DNA of 38,240 nucleotides from an uncultured Prevotellaceae bacterium (GCA_902776195.1 CACYPF010000024.1:1-38240); one strand, 5' to 3'; counted from the first letter of the stretch, positions 1 to 8,032 are shown. The notes: a model not told the origin generated them from the letters alone. Program-made: numbers and translations.

Positions 1-49
1 AAAGATCGCTTTTATCTTACTCGCCAGCGGGTCTCCCCGAAAGCGGATG

Positions 50-80
50 CAAAGGTACGACTATTTTTCGAACTACCAAA
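50..80 (-). promoter_or_regulatory. Promoter firing out of the left edge
   Basis: On the minus strand a -33 TTTG (80-77) lies 19 bp from a perfect -7 TACCTTTG (57-50). This is the Bacteroidetes sigma-70-type consensus. It would start a transcript near position 43 that leaves the window, so the gene it serves is not visible. The rest of 1-213 is A/T-rich and holds no reading frame I can support. Confidence 0.6.
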
Positions 81-213
81 TATTTTTCCCATATTTTTTC
101 AAAAAACAAATGAAAATTTTCGACTTTCATGACAAAAACTAAAAATTCTTATACCATAATTATATTATTAGGTAAGAGAACCCTCTTTTCATCGCAAATT
201 TAAAATAGCATTA

Positions 214-903
214 TCATTTGACACGTTGATAGAAACTGCGAAGCGCACCTTGGTTGATTTCCTTACTCGACAGTTTGTTAAGTTCGCGTCGTGCAGTATC
301 TTTTCTTCCAAGATAAATAAGGACATCAATATATGACAATTGATAATCCACATTATCCGGATCTATTGTTTTAGCCTTCTCCCAATCATAGAGGGCTTCA
401 TCATATCGTTTCATCTCCGTTTCGAGGGATGCACGGGCAACATAGCCTCCAACAGAGTCTGGATGCTGTTCAACGACGATGTTCAACAAATCGAGGGCAT
501 CGTTGCGTTTCCCCATTAACTGATAAACATATGCCAGTCCCACCCTTGCCTCCATATGAGTAGGCTTCACAAGCAGAATATCATTATAGTCATTCTTCGC
601 TAAGTCATAACGACGCAAATGAGTATAAGCATAGGCACGGTAGAACAAGGCCGTCAGATTCTTCTCATCGTTTCTGAGAATTGTCTTGTATTCATCAACA
701 GCAAATTCCCATTGTTGCAATTCAAGATTAATCGCAGCTTTCCGAAGATGCAGGTTCACACTATAAGGATACCTCGCTATCTGTTGGTTGATGGCATTCA
801 GGGAGTCACGCCATTCCTGGTTAGACTGCGCCTGCATGCCAATAGCCAACAGCAAACAGCATACGACTGATGCTATGCGTTTTTGATGTAGTTTACAATC
901 CAT
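214..903 (-). CDS. Exported TPR-repeat protein
   Basis: A 229-aa protein. It begins with a short basic N-terminus and a hydrophobic segment (residues about 10-24) ending in MQAQ, which fits a signal peptide cleaved near residue 25. The rest is tetratricopeptide repeats from about residue 38 to 200, with recurrent A-Y..A..L..Y..A..D...A patterns typical of TPR helices. TPR proteins are protein-protein scaffolds; the partner cannot be read here. The start lies 31 bp inside the end of leuB, and the signal peptide needs this upstream start, so the overlap appears real. It is the last gene of the ftsY-rimO-HU-leuB run. Function beyond a periplasmic or outer-membrane-facing scaffold is unknown. Confidence 0.8.
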   Translation of the reverse strand: MDCKLHQKRIASVVCCLLLAIGMQAQSNQEWRDSLNAINQQIARYPYSVNLHLRKAAINLELQQWEFAVDEYKTILRNDEKNLTALFYRAYAYTHLRRYDLAKNDYNDILLVKPTHMEARVGLAYVYQLMGKRNDALDLLNIVVEQHPDSVGGYVARASLETEMKRYDEALYDWEKAKTIDPDNVDYQLSYIDVLIYLGRKDTARRELNKLSSKEINQGALRSFYQRVK

Positions 904-1934
904 TCACCAACCTCTTTCGTACCATACTTGGCACCACCTTCCACCTGAATCTCCGGGGTACGCACATTGGCATCCAGGGAAGCATTCACCGCCTCACGGA
1001 TTAACGCACCCTCTTTCTTTAAATCAAAATGTTCCAGCAGCATAGCGGCAGAGAGAATCTCCGCAAGAGGATTCGCAAGATTCTGTCCAGCAGCCTGAGG
1101 CCATGAACCGTGAACGGGTTCGAACAAAGGGGTATGCTCGCCCAGTGAGGACGATGGCTGTAAGCCCATGGATCCCGTAATACAAGAGGTCTCGTCCGTA
1201 AGGATATCACCAAAGGTGTTTTCTGTCACGATGACATCAAAGAAGCGGGGTTCTGTCAGGACACGCATGGAGGCATTGTCGATAAACATATAATCAGTAT
1301 TCACGTCGGGATACTGTGACTCCATCTCCTTGGCTATCTGCCGCCATAGACGAGAACTTGCCAGCACGTTTGCCTTGTCGACAACCGTCAGATGCTTCTT
1401 GCGCTTCTGTGCGGTCTCGAAAGCAACTTTCAGAATACGCTCAATCTCCGGACGTGTATAGATGTCGGTATCGTACGCTTTATCGTTATCCTGGTATTTC
1501 TCACCAAAGTACATGCCACCCGTCAACTCACGAATAACCACGAAGTCGGCACCTTTCAAAAGTTCATCCTTCAAAGGAGACTTATGCAGCAAACAGTCGA
1601 AAGTGGCGACAGGACGAACGTTGGCAAACAAGCCCAATTTCTTACGCATAGCAAGAAGTCCCTGTTCAGGACGAACTTTCGCCGTTGGGTTATTATCAAA
1701 GCGAAGATCACCAACTGCAGCAAACAATACTGCATCAGCCCTCATACACACATCGTGTGTTGCCTCAGGATAGGGATCACCCACGGCATCAATGGCATGA
1801 GCGCCACAAAGAGCCTCCTCATAGGAGAACTCATGTCCGAATTTCTCTGCAATGGCGTCCATCACGGCAACGCCCTGTTTCATAATCTCTGGTCCTATAC
1901 CATCACCAGGAAGTACTGCAATTTTCAGTTTCAT
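873..1934 (-). CDS. leuB: 3-isopropylmalate dehydrogenase
   Basis: A 353-aa NAD-dependent decarboxylating dehydrogenase that converts 3-isopropylmalate to 2-oxoisocaproate in leucine synthesis. Visible family signatures are GDGIGPEI near the N-terminus, [10 protein letters not shown] (substrate-binding Arg and the LeuB-type loop), the metal-binding [10 protein letters not shown] segment and [12 protein letters not shown] near the C-terminus, which is the Bacteroidetes variant of the usual GSAPDIAG. Length is normal for LeuB. It starts 15 bp after the HU-LysM gene and its 3' end overlaps the TPR gene. No leuA, leuC or leuD is in the window, so this copy sits outside a leu cluster, inside a translation/envelope operon. 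Paralogous isocitrate or tartrate dehydrogenases are less likely given RELTGG. Confidence 0.93.
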   Translation of the reverse strand: MKLKIAVLPGDGIGPEIMKQGVAVMDAIAEKFGHEFSYEEALCGAHAIDAVGDPYPEATHDVCMRADAVLFAAVGDLRFDNNPTAKVRPEQGLLAMRKKLGLFANVRPVATFDCLLHKSPLKDELLKGADFVVIRELTGGMYFGEKYQDNDKAYDTDIYTRPEIERILKVAFETAQKRKKHLTVVDKANVLASSRLWRQIAKEMESQYPDVNTDYMFIDNASMRVLTEPRFFDVIVTENTFGDILTDETSCITGSMGLQPSSSLGEHTPLFEPVHGSWPQAAGQNLANPLAEILSAAMLLEHFDLKKEGALIREAVNASLDANVRTPEIQVEGGAKYGTKEVGEWIVNYIKNA

Positions 1935-1949
1935 ATTAATTCATCTAAT

Positions 1950-3074
1950 TTAATTATTTAATGTTCGTTTCTTTTTCCATTTCAGCTTAGGGATTTTGAT
2001 GACCTGTCCCTCTTTCAGTTCCGCATTTGCCTTTAAGCCGTTATACACCTCTACGTAGCAGGACATGCCCTCGCCCAACTCACGGCGGGCAATCCTTGAG
2101 AGCGTCTCACCCTTCTTAACAACCACCTCACGGTCAGTACCGACGATATGATAGGCGCCCGTTCGAACACGTGCATCCATTCTCTCATATTTCTTCCAGA
2201 ACGGCTCATCCTCTTGAGCAGGTTCTTTCTTTTCTTCCACGGTAGATTCTTCCTTAGGCTCTTCAGCAGCAGGTATGTCCTCCACCATATCCACTGAATC
2301 TACAGTGACCGTCTCTATACTATCTACAAAAACAGGTTCTGGGACAACCTCTTCCGCCTTATTTATATCCCCATTTTTAGAATGTTGCCCATACCAATAG
2401 CCTGCATATGCAGAAGCAGCCATCAAAACTATAGTCAACAAAACATACCCCAATATCTTCTTCCAAGAACTCGATTCTTCTTTGTCATCAAAATCAACAA
2501 GCGGCTCGTATTCATTCGTAATGTACTCCTCTATAACTTTTTCTTCCTCAACAGTTTTCACTTCGGCTTCAATAGTTTTTTTCTCAACAGGCTGTTCTGC
2601 ATTTGGTTGTTCCTCAACAGGCTCTTCCTCGACAGGCAACTGCTCAACTTCAAAAGGTTTTTGTTCGACTAACTTATTATCAATTGCCACATTATCCAAT
2701 ACCTCCTCTTGTTCCTCCTCCTGTTCCTCTTCTGGGATATCCTCAAACTCAACACCTTCATTCAATATGACCGTATCAAATTGCGAGAATGGCTTATTCA
2801 CCAGTTCTTTCATGGTAGCATCAGGAGTAAAAGTTATTTTAGCATGACTATCTATCACAACACGCTCTCCAGTACGAACACTGACACTCTCCCGGGCTTC
2901 GACACGAATCATTTTGAATGTGCCTAAACCTTTGATTTTCACCATACCACCTTCATTGAGATTCTGTTGGATAACCTCAAACATCATGACCGCAAATTGA
3001 CTTGCCTCTTTGGACGTCAATTTGTTTTTCTCTACAAGAATCTTTGAAATCTCCTGTATCGTTAATTTTCCCAT
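1950..3074 (-). CDS. HU domain - transmembrane - LysM fusion protein
   Basis: A 374-aa protein when started at 3074, where ATG overlaps the upstream HU stop as TAATG and is preceded by a strong AAAGGAGGT ribosome site; a start 30 nt further upstream exists but lacks this support. Order: residues 1-95 are an HU/IHF-type DNA-binding fold (GKLTIQEISKILVEK... and the conserved GLGTFKMI... segment); about 105-200 is a Glu/Val-rich acidic linker; 206-226 is one hydrophobic helix (LGYVLLTIVLMAASAYAGYW) preceded by WKK, fitting an N-in orientation; 230-295 is a second acidic linker; 308-364 is a LysM motif (KKGETLSRIARRELG ... VYNGLKANAELKEGQVIKIP). HU binds DNA and LysM binds N-acetylglucosamine glycans of peptidoglycan. 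The inferred topology puts DNA binding inside and wall binding outside. The role is not established. Confidence 0.88.
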   Translation of the reverse strand: MGKLTIQEISKILVEKNKLTSKEASQFAVMMFEVIQQNLNEGGMVKIKGLGTFKMIRVEARESVSVRTGERVVIDSHAKITFTPDATMKELVNKPFSQFDTVILNEGVEFEDIPEEEQEEEQEEVLDNVAIDNKLVEQKPFEVEQLPVEEEPVEEQPNAEQPVEKKTIEAEVKTVEEEKVIEEYITNEYEPLVDFDDKEESSSWKKILGYVLLTIVLMAASAYAGYWYGQHSKNGDINKAEEVVPEPVFVDSIETVTVDSVDMVEDIPAAEEPKEESTVEEKKEPAQEDEPFWKKYERMDARVRTGAYHIVGTDREVVVKKGETLSRIARRELGEGMSCYVEVYNGLKANAELKEGQVIKIPKLKWKKKRTLNN

Positions 3075-3355
3075 TATTGACCTCCTTTCAATTTTTCCTT
3101 CCATGTCTGATTCGGCTTGAAGTTCAAAACCAATTTAGGTGGCACAAGCATTCTCTGTCCTGTAGAAGGATTTACAATAACACGTTCCATTTTCTTTTTA
3201 GTCTCAAAGACACCGAAATTAGGGACAATGATACTGTTATCTGTCACAAAGGCATCACTCATTGCCGTGATGATATTATTCACCAGTTTCTGGGTATCCT
3301 TCTGCTCGTATCCAGAACGCGCTGACAGCTGGTTTATAAATTCCTTGTTGTTCAT
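3074..3355 (-). CDS. HU-family DNA-binding protein
   Basis: A 93-aa stand-alone HU/IHF-family protein: N-terminal dimerisation helices (NNKEFINQLSARSGYEQKDT), then the VPNFGVFETKKK turn and the strand carrying VNPSTGQRMLVPP, the intercalating-proline region of the DNA-binding arm. It ends shortly after the fold. The stop overlaps the start of the HU-LysM gene by one base and its own start overlaps the end of rimO by four bases, so the genes are translationally coupled. It is more diverged than a canonical housekeeping HU, and it may pair with the HU domain of the neighbour; that is inference from co-expression only. Confidence 0.88.
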   Translation of the reverse strand: MNNKEFINQLSARSGYEQKDTQKLVNNIITAMSDAFVTDNSIIVPNFGVFETKKKMERVIVNPSTGQRMLVPPKLVLNFKPNQTWKEKLKGGQ

Positions 3356-4659
3356 ATTATAGTGGTTGCATAAATGTCAAATTCTTCTGCATCTGTCACC
3401 CTCACATCATAAAAGGCTCCAATCGTTAATGATTCCCTCGCTGAAATCAACACTTCCGGATCAACTTCGGGTGAGCAGAACTCACTACGTCCCACAAACC
3501 AATCACCTTCCAAACGGTCAATGACAACACGCAATATCTGTCCTATTTTTGCAGCTTCTATCTCTGCACTGATATTTTGTTGTATACGCATCAAACGATC
3601 TAAACGAGCCTGCTTGACATCTGCTGGCACATCATCTTGATAATGCTTTGCTGAATAAGTCCCATCTTCCTCAGAATAAGCAAAAGCTCCCATCCTTTCG
3701 AAACGCGCCCAACGTGTGAAATCCAATAATTCCTGATAATCTTCCTCGGTTTCACCAGGAAATCCCACCATCAAAGTAGTACGAAGATGTATTCCTGGCA
3801 CCTCTTCACGCATCCTTTTGATCAACTCATATGTCTCTTTTTTCGTCACATGACGTTGCATACGACTAAGCATATGATCACTGATATGTTGAAGGGCAAT
3901 ATCCAGATATTTGCACACATTCTTTTTCTCACGCATCACTCTCAGCAATTCCCAAGGGAAATGAGCTGGGTATGCATAATGCAAACGAATCCATTCTACT
4001 CCTTCTATATCAGCCATCTTCTCGATGAGTTCAGCAATTTGCTGCTTTCCGTCAATGTCAACACCATAATAGGTTAACTCCTGGGCGATAATCTGAAACT
4101 CTTTCGTACCCTGAGCTACCAAAGCACGAACTTCTTCAAGAATTTCCCCCATAGGACGACTTTGGTGCTTTCCTGTAATTATTGGAATGGCACAATAAGC
4201 ACAATGGCGGTCACACCCTTCCGATATTTTAATATAGGCATAATGACAGGGAGTGGTTAGTTTTCGGGGGGCGGGATGGGTTATAGTATCTATAGTTCCT
4301 ATAGTACCTATAGTATTTAATAGTTCCTTGTAATTAAACTTCCCATACCAGCCATCAACTTCTGGAATTTCTGCTTCAAGGTCAGCAAGATAGCGTTCTG
4401 AAAGACAGCCCATTACGTACAACCTTTCTATTTTCCCGTCTGTCTTTGCCTGAGCAAACTCCAGAATAGTGTCTATACTCTCTTGCTTGGCATCTTCAAT
4501 AAAGCCACAAGTATTAATAACAACTATTTCACCATGGGGATCATCACTGTCATGTGCCACATGATAGCCATTTGCTTCGAAAAGTCCCATCAGTCTCTCA
4601 CTGTCCACGAGATTCTTCGAACATCCCAACGTGATGAAATCGATAGTCTTCTTATTCAT
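3352..4659 (-). CDS. rimO: Ribosomal protein S12 methylthiotransferase RimO
   Basis: A radical-SAM methylthiotransferase that modifies the conserved aspartate of ribosomal protein S12. I place the start at 4659 (MNKKTIDFITLGCSKN), giving 435 aa; a longer frame adds 21 unlikely residues inside ftsY. Visible parts: the MTTase domain with its three cluster cysteines at about residues 13 (GCSKNLVDSE), 51 (NTCGF) and 85 (GCLSERY); the radical-SAM motif GCDRHCAYCAIP with cysteines near 149, 153 and 156; and a C-terminal TRAM domain. CSKN at the first cysteine fits RimO rather than MiaB. The start overlaps the ftsY stop by 8 bp. A 9-bp in-frame repeat lies in the linker before the radical-SAM domain (see 4282-4317). 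Confidence 0.94.
   Translation of the reverse strand: MNKKTIDFITLGCSKNLVDSERLMGLFEANGYHVAHDSDDPHGEIVVINTCGFIEDAKQESIDTILEFAQAKTDGKIERLYVMGCLSERYLADLEAEIPEVDGWYGKFNYKELLNTIGTIGTIDTITHPAPRKLTTPCHYAYIKISEGCDRHCAYCAIPIITGKHQSRPMGEILEEVRALVAQGTKEFQIIAQELTYYGVDIDGKQQIAELIEKMADIEGVEWIRLHYAYPAHFPWELLRVMREKKNVCKYLDIALQHISDHMLSRMQRHVTKKETYELIKRMREEVPGIHLRTTLMVGFPGETEEDYQELLDFTRWARFERMGAFAYSEEDGTYSAKHYQDDVPADVKQARLDRLMRIQQNISAEIEAAKIGQILRVVIDRLEGDWFVGRSEFCSPEVDPEVLISARESLTIGAFYDVRVTDAEEFDIYATTII
4282..4317 (-). repeat. In-frame 9-bp tandem repeat inside rimO
   Basis: Four consecutive 9-bp units read tatagtatc, tatagttcc, tatagtacc and tatagtatt on the plus strand. In rimO they encode the Thr-Ile-Gly/Asp run in the linker between the MTTase and radical-SAM domains. 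Because the unit is three codons, gain or loss keeps the frame. Confidence 0.85.
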
Positions 4660-5608
4660 TCTTAAACAGAGAGTCAACGAACTGCCGCTTATTAAACAAC
4701 TGAAGGTCTTCCATACCTTCACCCAATCCGATATATTTCACAGGGACTTTCAACTGGTCGCTGATACCGATAACCACACCACCTTTGGCGGTTCCATCGA
4801 GCTTCGTGATAGCAAGGGAAGTGATCTGTGTGACAGCCGAGAACTGCTTCGCCTGCTCAAAGGCATTCTGTCCGGTACTACCGTCCAGAACAAGCATCAC
4901 CTCATCGGGAGCCTCTGGCAGCACTTTCTTCATCACGTCCTTGATTTTCTTCAGCTCATTCATCAGTCCCACCTTATTATGGAGACGACCTGCCGTGTCA
5001 ATCAAGACGACATCCGCACCATTTGCCTTTGCTGAGCTCAACGTGTCGAACGCTACCGAGGCAGGGTCACTACCCATCTGCTGCTTGACGACGGGCACTC
5101 CTACCCGTTCGCCCCAGATGCATAACTGCTCGACGGCTGCGGCACGGAAGGTATCGGCAGCGCCAAGATAGACCTTCTTGCCTGCCTGCTTGAACTGCCA
5201 GGCAAGTTTTCCGATGGTGGTCGTCTTACCGACACCATTCACACCAACGACCAGAATGACATACGGTGTATGGTCGGTTGGCAAATCCCAGTTATCATTA
5301 TCGTCCGAGTTGTTCTCGGCAAGCAAAGCTGCGATTTCATCACGGAGAATACCATTCAGTTCACTGGTGCTTACATATTTGTCACGAGCCACACGCTCCT
5401 CGATACGCTGAATAATCTTCAATGTGGTATCAACCCCCACATCACTGGTGATTAATACCTCCTCCAAGTCATCCAATACATCGTCATCCACTTTCGACTT
5501 ACCAGCCACGGCACGTGCCAGTTTGTCGAACACACTCGTCTTGGTCTTCTCCAGTCCCTTGTCGAGTGTTTCCTTCTTATCCTTATTAAAGAAACCAAAT
5601 ATACCCAT
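4652..5608 (-). CDS. ftsY: Signal recognition particle receptor FtsY
   Basis: A 318-aa SRP-type GTPase that docks SRP-ribosome complexes at the inner membrane for co-translational insertion. N domain covers about residues 1-95; the G domain carries the P-loop GVNGVGKTTT (122-131), DTFRAAA (152-158), DTAGR (204-208) and TKLDGTAKGG (268-277), the last three being diagnostic of the SRP GTPase family. It lacks the long acidic A domain of the 497-aa E. coli protein, as is usual outside Enterobacteria; the first residues (MGIFGFFNK) form the short membrane-binding amphipathic start. It is the first gene of the operon running down to the TPR protein, with a promoter at 5638-5669. Confidence 0.96.
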   Translation of the reverse strand: MGIFGFFNKDKKETLDKGLEKTKTSVFDKLARAVAGKSKVDDDVLDDLEEVLITSDVGVDTTLKIIQRIEERVARDKYVSTSELNGILRDEIAALLAENNSDDNDNWDLPTDHTPYVILVVGVNGVGKTTTIGKLAWQFKQAGKKVYLGAADTFRAAAVEQLCIWGERVGVPVVKQQMGSDPASVAFDTLSSAKANGADVVLIDTAGRLHNKVGLMNELKKIKDVMKKVLPEAPDEVMLVLDGSTGQNAFEQAKQFSAVTQITSLAITKLDGTAKGGVVIGISDQLKVPVKYIGLGEGMEDLQLFNKRQFVDSLFKNE

Positions 5609-5637
5609 AATTACCTAAACTCTTTCGATTTCAACGG

Positions 5638-5669
5638 CAAAGGTAGTGCAAATCGAACGAAATACCAAA
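5638..5669 (-). promoter_or_regulatory. Promoter of the ftsY operon
   Basis: Minus strand: -33 TTTG at 5669-5666, 20 bp spacer, -7 TACCTTTG at 5645-5638. This puts the start of transcription about 20-25 nt ahead of the ftsY ATG. Confidence 0.7.
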
Positions 5670-5724
5670 TTTATTTGAGTATTTCTGAGATGCAGCCTAC
5701 ACTTCAACGATAGTTAAAGATACA

Positions 5725-5759
5725 AAAAAGCCGAAACCATGAAAGATTTCGGCTTTTTC
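5725..5759 (-). terminator. Intrinsic terminator after DUF4295
   Basis: An 8-bp stem, AGCCGAAA (5729-5736) with TTTCGGCT (5747-5754), has a 10-nt loop and T-runs on both sides. It ends the rpmB-rpmG-DUF4295 transcript on the minus strand and could also act on the plus strand. Confidence 0.8.
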
Positions 5760-5777
5760 TATGTAAGCTTTTGAATA

Positions 5778-5936
5778 TTAGTTTTTAAAGAAGTCCTTAA
5801 CCTCCTCGTTAGGAACCATCTGCTCATCGAAGATATAAGCACCCGTCTTAGGGCTCTTAACCATCTTGATAACCTTTGTGTAAGCGCGACCATCCTTTGA
5901 GCCTTCATGGAGGGTAGCGACGGTTTTCTTTGCCAT
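5778..5936 (-). CDS. DUF4295 small conserved protein
   Basis: A 52-aa basic protein starting MAKKTVATLHEGSKDGRAYT and ending EEVKDFFKN. The sequence matches the DUF4295 family of Bacteroidetes, which is regularly encoded just after rpmB and rpmG, as here. Its biochemical role is not established; the conserved position beside two large-subunit protein genes suggests a ribosome-linked role, which is inference. It starts 12 bp after rpmG and ends just before the terminator. Confidence 0.88.
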   Translation of the reverse strand: MAKKTVATLHEGSKDGRAYTKVIKMVKSPKTGAYIFDEQMVPNEEVKDFFKN

Positions 5937-5948
5937 GCTCTAAATAGA

Positions 5949-6140
5949 TTATTTAATCTCCTTGTGCACAGTCATGCGCTTCAGGATGGGGTTATACTTC
6001 TTCAATTCCATTCTCTCAGGAGTGTTCTTACGGTTCTTAGTCGTGATATAACGACTTGTTCCGGGCAGTCCACTCTCTTTCATCTCGGTGCACTCCAGGA
6101 TAACCTGAACGCGATTACCTTTTGCTTTCTTGCCTGCCAT
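5949..6140 (-). CDS. rpmG: Large-subunit ribosomal protein bL33
   Basis: A 63-aa bL33: [19 protein letters not shown] at the start, [20 protein letters not shown] in the middle and a short basic end. It has the normal length and order for the Bacteroidetes form. The second and third zinc-ribbon cysteines of C+ paralogues are absent, so this is the zinc-free (C-minus) type. It sits directly after rpmB. Confidence 0.95.
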   Translation of the reverse strand: MAGKKAKGNRVQVILECTEMKESGLPGTSRYITTKNRKNTPERMELKKYNPILKRMTVHKEIK

Positions 6141-6143
6141 GTA

Positions 6144-6351
6144 TTAGTCTCCTATAACTTTAATGTCCTTCCAGTCTACATAACCTTTAGCAACAGCCTG
6201 CTTCAGGGCAGCGTCCAGACCTACCTTATTAATCATACGCAGACCAGCGGCGCTGATCTTCAACTGAATCCAGCAAGCCTCCTCTACATAGTAGAACTTC
6301 TTGCTGAACAGGTTTACATCACTTTCCCGTAATCTGACAAATTTTAGACAT
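6144..6351 (-). pseudogene. rpmB: Ribosomal protein bL28, disrupted by an internal deletion
   Basis: From ATG at 6351 the frame reads [10 protein letters not shown], a perfect bL28 start, then hits TGA at 6321-6319. One base further on, in the +1 frame, the normal body resumes at 6320 with [17 protein letters not shown] and runs 58 codons to [13 protein letters not shown] and a stop at 6144. From knowledge of the family, about 19 residues that normally join these parts (the KKAMxGNNVSHSKxRTKRTF-like region) are missing. This equals a loss of roughly 56 bp, which also breaks the frame. Both flanks are intact, so the lesion is recent or is a sequence/assembly error. A complete copy elsewhere in the genome is possible. 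Confidence 0.85.
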
Positions 6352-6402
6352 TTCTATCTACTTTTTTGTGTTCCTAAATTGTAACTTACTCCAAACAGGG
6401 TG

Positions 6403-6410
6403 CAAAGGTA
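6403..6410 (-). promoter_or_regulatory. -7 element of the rpmB operon
   Basis: TACCTTTG on the minus strand, 51 bp ahead of the rpmB ATG. No clear -33 TTTG at the usual spacing. The promoter looks intact even though rpmB does not. Confidence 0.55.
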
Positions 6411-6422
6411 CGCTTTTTTAAT

Positions 6423-6450
6423 GAGAAATGAGAAATGAGAAATAAGAAAT
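6423..6450. repeat. Heptamer tandem repeat (GAGAAAT)
   Basis: Three exact GAGAAAT units and a fourth AAGAAAT lie between the CinA-type gene (stop at 6460) and the promoter of the rpmB operon. A slippage-prone microsatellite; no function is visible. Confidence 0.8.
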
Positions 6451-6459
6451 TCCCTACTC

Positions 6460-6981
6460 TTAATATTTTTTAACTTCTTCCATGTATCCCGTCTCTGCTT
6501 TAAGAAAGTCAAGAAACATTTGCATCGCTTTGTTGGTAGCAATGGCGAGGTTGATATCACGACCATGGTCTTCCTCCACTTTCAGAGTCACTTGCTTTTC
6601 AGGAGATCCACAGGCAAGCCAGATTGTTCCTACGGGAATATCTTTTGTACCACCTGTTGGACCAGCAAAGCCTGTTGCGGCGATAGCGAAGTCTGTGTTC
6701 AACGCTTTGCAGGCTCCTGCGACCAACTGACGAGCCACTTCCTCGCATACGGCAGTCTGCTCCTCCAACACTTGTGGGTCAACGCCTAATAGTCGTTCCT
6801 TTATTTCATCCACATAGCAGACGATACCTCCTTTAAAATATTTAGAGGCACCAGGGATTGAAATAAGTGACTCGGCAATGCGCCCACCAGTGCAACTCTC
6901 CGCAGTAGCAACTGTTTTCTCAATCTCCCATAGTATTTGACTTACTTCCCTGCTGATAATTTTACTCTCAAAATCCAACAT
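6460..6981 (-). CDS. pncC: CinA C-terminal domain protein (nicotinamide-nucleotide amidohydrolase type)
   Basis: A 173-aa stand-alone CinA C-terminal domain. Family signatures are TAESCTGGRIAESL near residue 30 and ATGFAGPTGGTKDIPVGTIW near 110. Members such as PncC deamidate nicotinamide mononucleotide to nicotinate mononucleotide in pyridine-nucleotide recycling; other members have no proven activity. The N-terminal molybdopterin-like domain of full-length CinA is absent, which is common. The gene starts 12 bp after tsaD on the same strand. I am sure of the family and less sure of the exact activity. Confidence 0.85.
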   Translation of the reverse strand: MLDFESKIISREVSQILWEIEKTVATAESCTGGRIAESLISIPGASKYFKGGIVCYVDEIKERLLGVDPQVLEEQTAVCEEVARQLVAGACKALNTDFAIAATGFAGPTGGTKDIPVGTIWLACGSPEKQVTLKVEEDHGRDINLAIATNKAMQMFLDFLKAETGYMEEVKKY

Positions 6982-6993
6982 AGTATATATCTA

Positions 6994-8022
6994 TTATTTA
7001 AATGTTACCTTTGAAAAGGCGGGCGCATCAATTGGACACGTCTCACCGTCAAGATACTTATAATAACCCACGATGCCTATCATTGCAGCATTATCTGTGG
7101 TATAACTGAATTTCGGGATATAGATAGTCCATCCATACCGCTTAGCATGGTCATAAAAGGCATTACGCAATCCATTATTGGCACTCACACCACCAGCCAC
7201 CGCCACATGCTTAATACCCGTTTGTTTCACGGCAAGACGCAATTTCTTCATCAAAATGTCAACAATTGTCCATTCCAACGACGCTGCGATATCCTCCTTA
7301 TGATGTTCGATGAAATCAGGATCTTCCCCCACCCATTTACGCATATTATATAGGAAAGAGGTCTTCAAACCTGAGAAGCTATAATCGAGTCCTGGGATAT
7401 GCGGTTCCGCAAACTGATACGCCTTAGGATTACCCATCCGCGCTAATTTGTCAATAATAGGACCACCAGGGTAGCCGAGTCCCATCACCTTTGAGCATTT
7501 GTCAATAGCCTCTCCTGCTGCGTCATCAATGGTCTGTCCCAACACCTCCATGTTGTTATAGGCATTCACCTTGACGATTTGCGAGTTACCACCGCTTACT
7601 AACAGACAAAGGAATGGTAGCGGCGGTTGATTCGTGTCATTGTCTGACTCCTTGATGAAATGTGCCATCACATGTCCTTGCAGATGATTCACGTCCACCA
7701 GGGGAATACCCAGGGAACGGGCAAAACCTTTAGCAAAACTGACTCCTACCAGCAACGAGCCCATCAATCCAGGACCTCTGGTAAAAGCTATAGCAGTCAA
7801 CTGCTCTTTGGTGATACCCGCTTTTTTCAACGCTTGATCGACTACAGGTACCACATTCTGCTGATGTGCCCGGGATGCCAGTTCTGGCACGACCCCACCG
7901 TAAGCTTCATGGACAGCCTGTGATGCGGTGACATTCGACAGCAGTACTCCATCTTTGAGGACAGCTGCAGAAGTGTCGTCGCAGGAGCTTTCTATACCTA
8001 ATATATATATATTGTTTATCAT
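6994..8022 (-). CDS. tsaD: tRNA N6-adenosine threonylcarbamoyltransferase TsaD
   Basis: A 342-aa Kae1/TsaD-family ATPase that transfers the threonylcarbamoyl group to A37 of ANN-decoding tRNAs with TsaB and TsaE. Signatures: ILGIESSCDDTSAAVL at the start, RGPGLMGSLLVGVSFAKG near residue 95, the metal-binding NHLQGHVMAH near 120, LVSGGNSQI near 145, and VAGGVSANNGLR near 280. Length is normal. The 47 bp between its start and the map stop are largely filled by a decameric repeat (8033-8072), so expression may respond to whatever binds there. Confidence 0.96.
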   Translation of the reverse strand: MINNIYILGIESSCDDTSAAVLKDGVLLSNVTASQAVHEAYGGVVPELASRAHQQNVVPVVDQALKKAGITKEQLTAIAFTRGPGLMGSLLVGVSFAKGFARSLGIPLVDVNHLQGHVMAHFIKESDNDTNQPPLPFLCLLVSGGNSQIVKVNAYNNMEVLGQTIDDAAGEAIDKCSKVMGLGYPGGPIIDKLARMGNPKAYQFAEPHIPGLDYSFSGLKTSFLYNMRKWVGEDPDFIEHHKEDIAASLEWTIVDILMKKLRLAVKQTGIKHVAVAGGVSANNGLRNAFYDHAKRYGWTIYIPKFSYTTDNAAMIGIVGYYKYLDGETCPIDAPAFSKVTFK

Positions 8023-8032
8023 TTTTTCTTTT

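Noticed and set aside
5907-6332. 141-aa plus-strand frame
   Set aside because: It is the antisense shadow of rpmG, rpmB and DUF4295, which are clearly coding on the minus strand.
6319-6351. Programmed +1 frameshift (AAG TGA) to make bL28
   Set aside because: Skipping the T would join the frames, but about 19 family-conserved residues would still be missing, so a frameshift does not restore a normal bL28.
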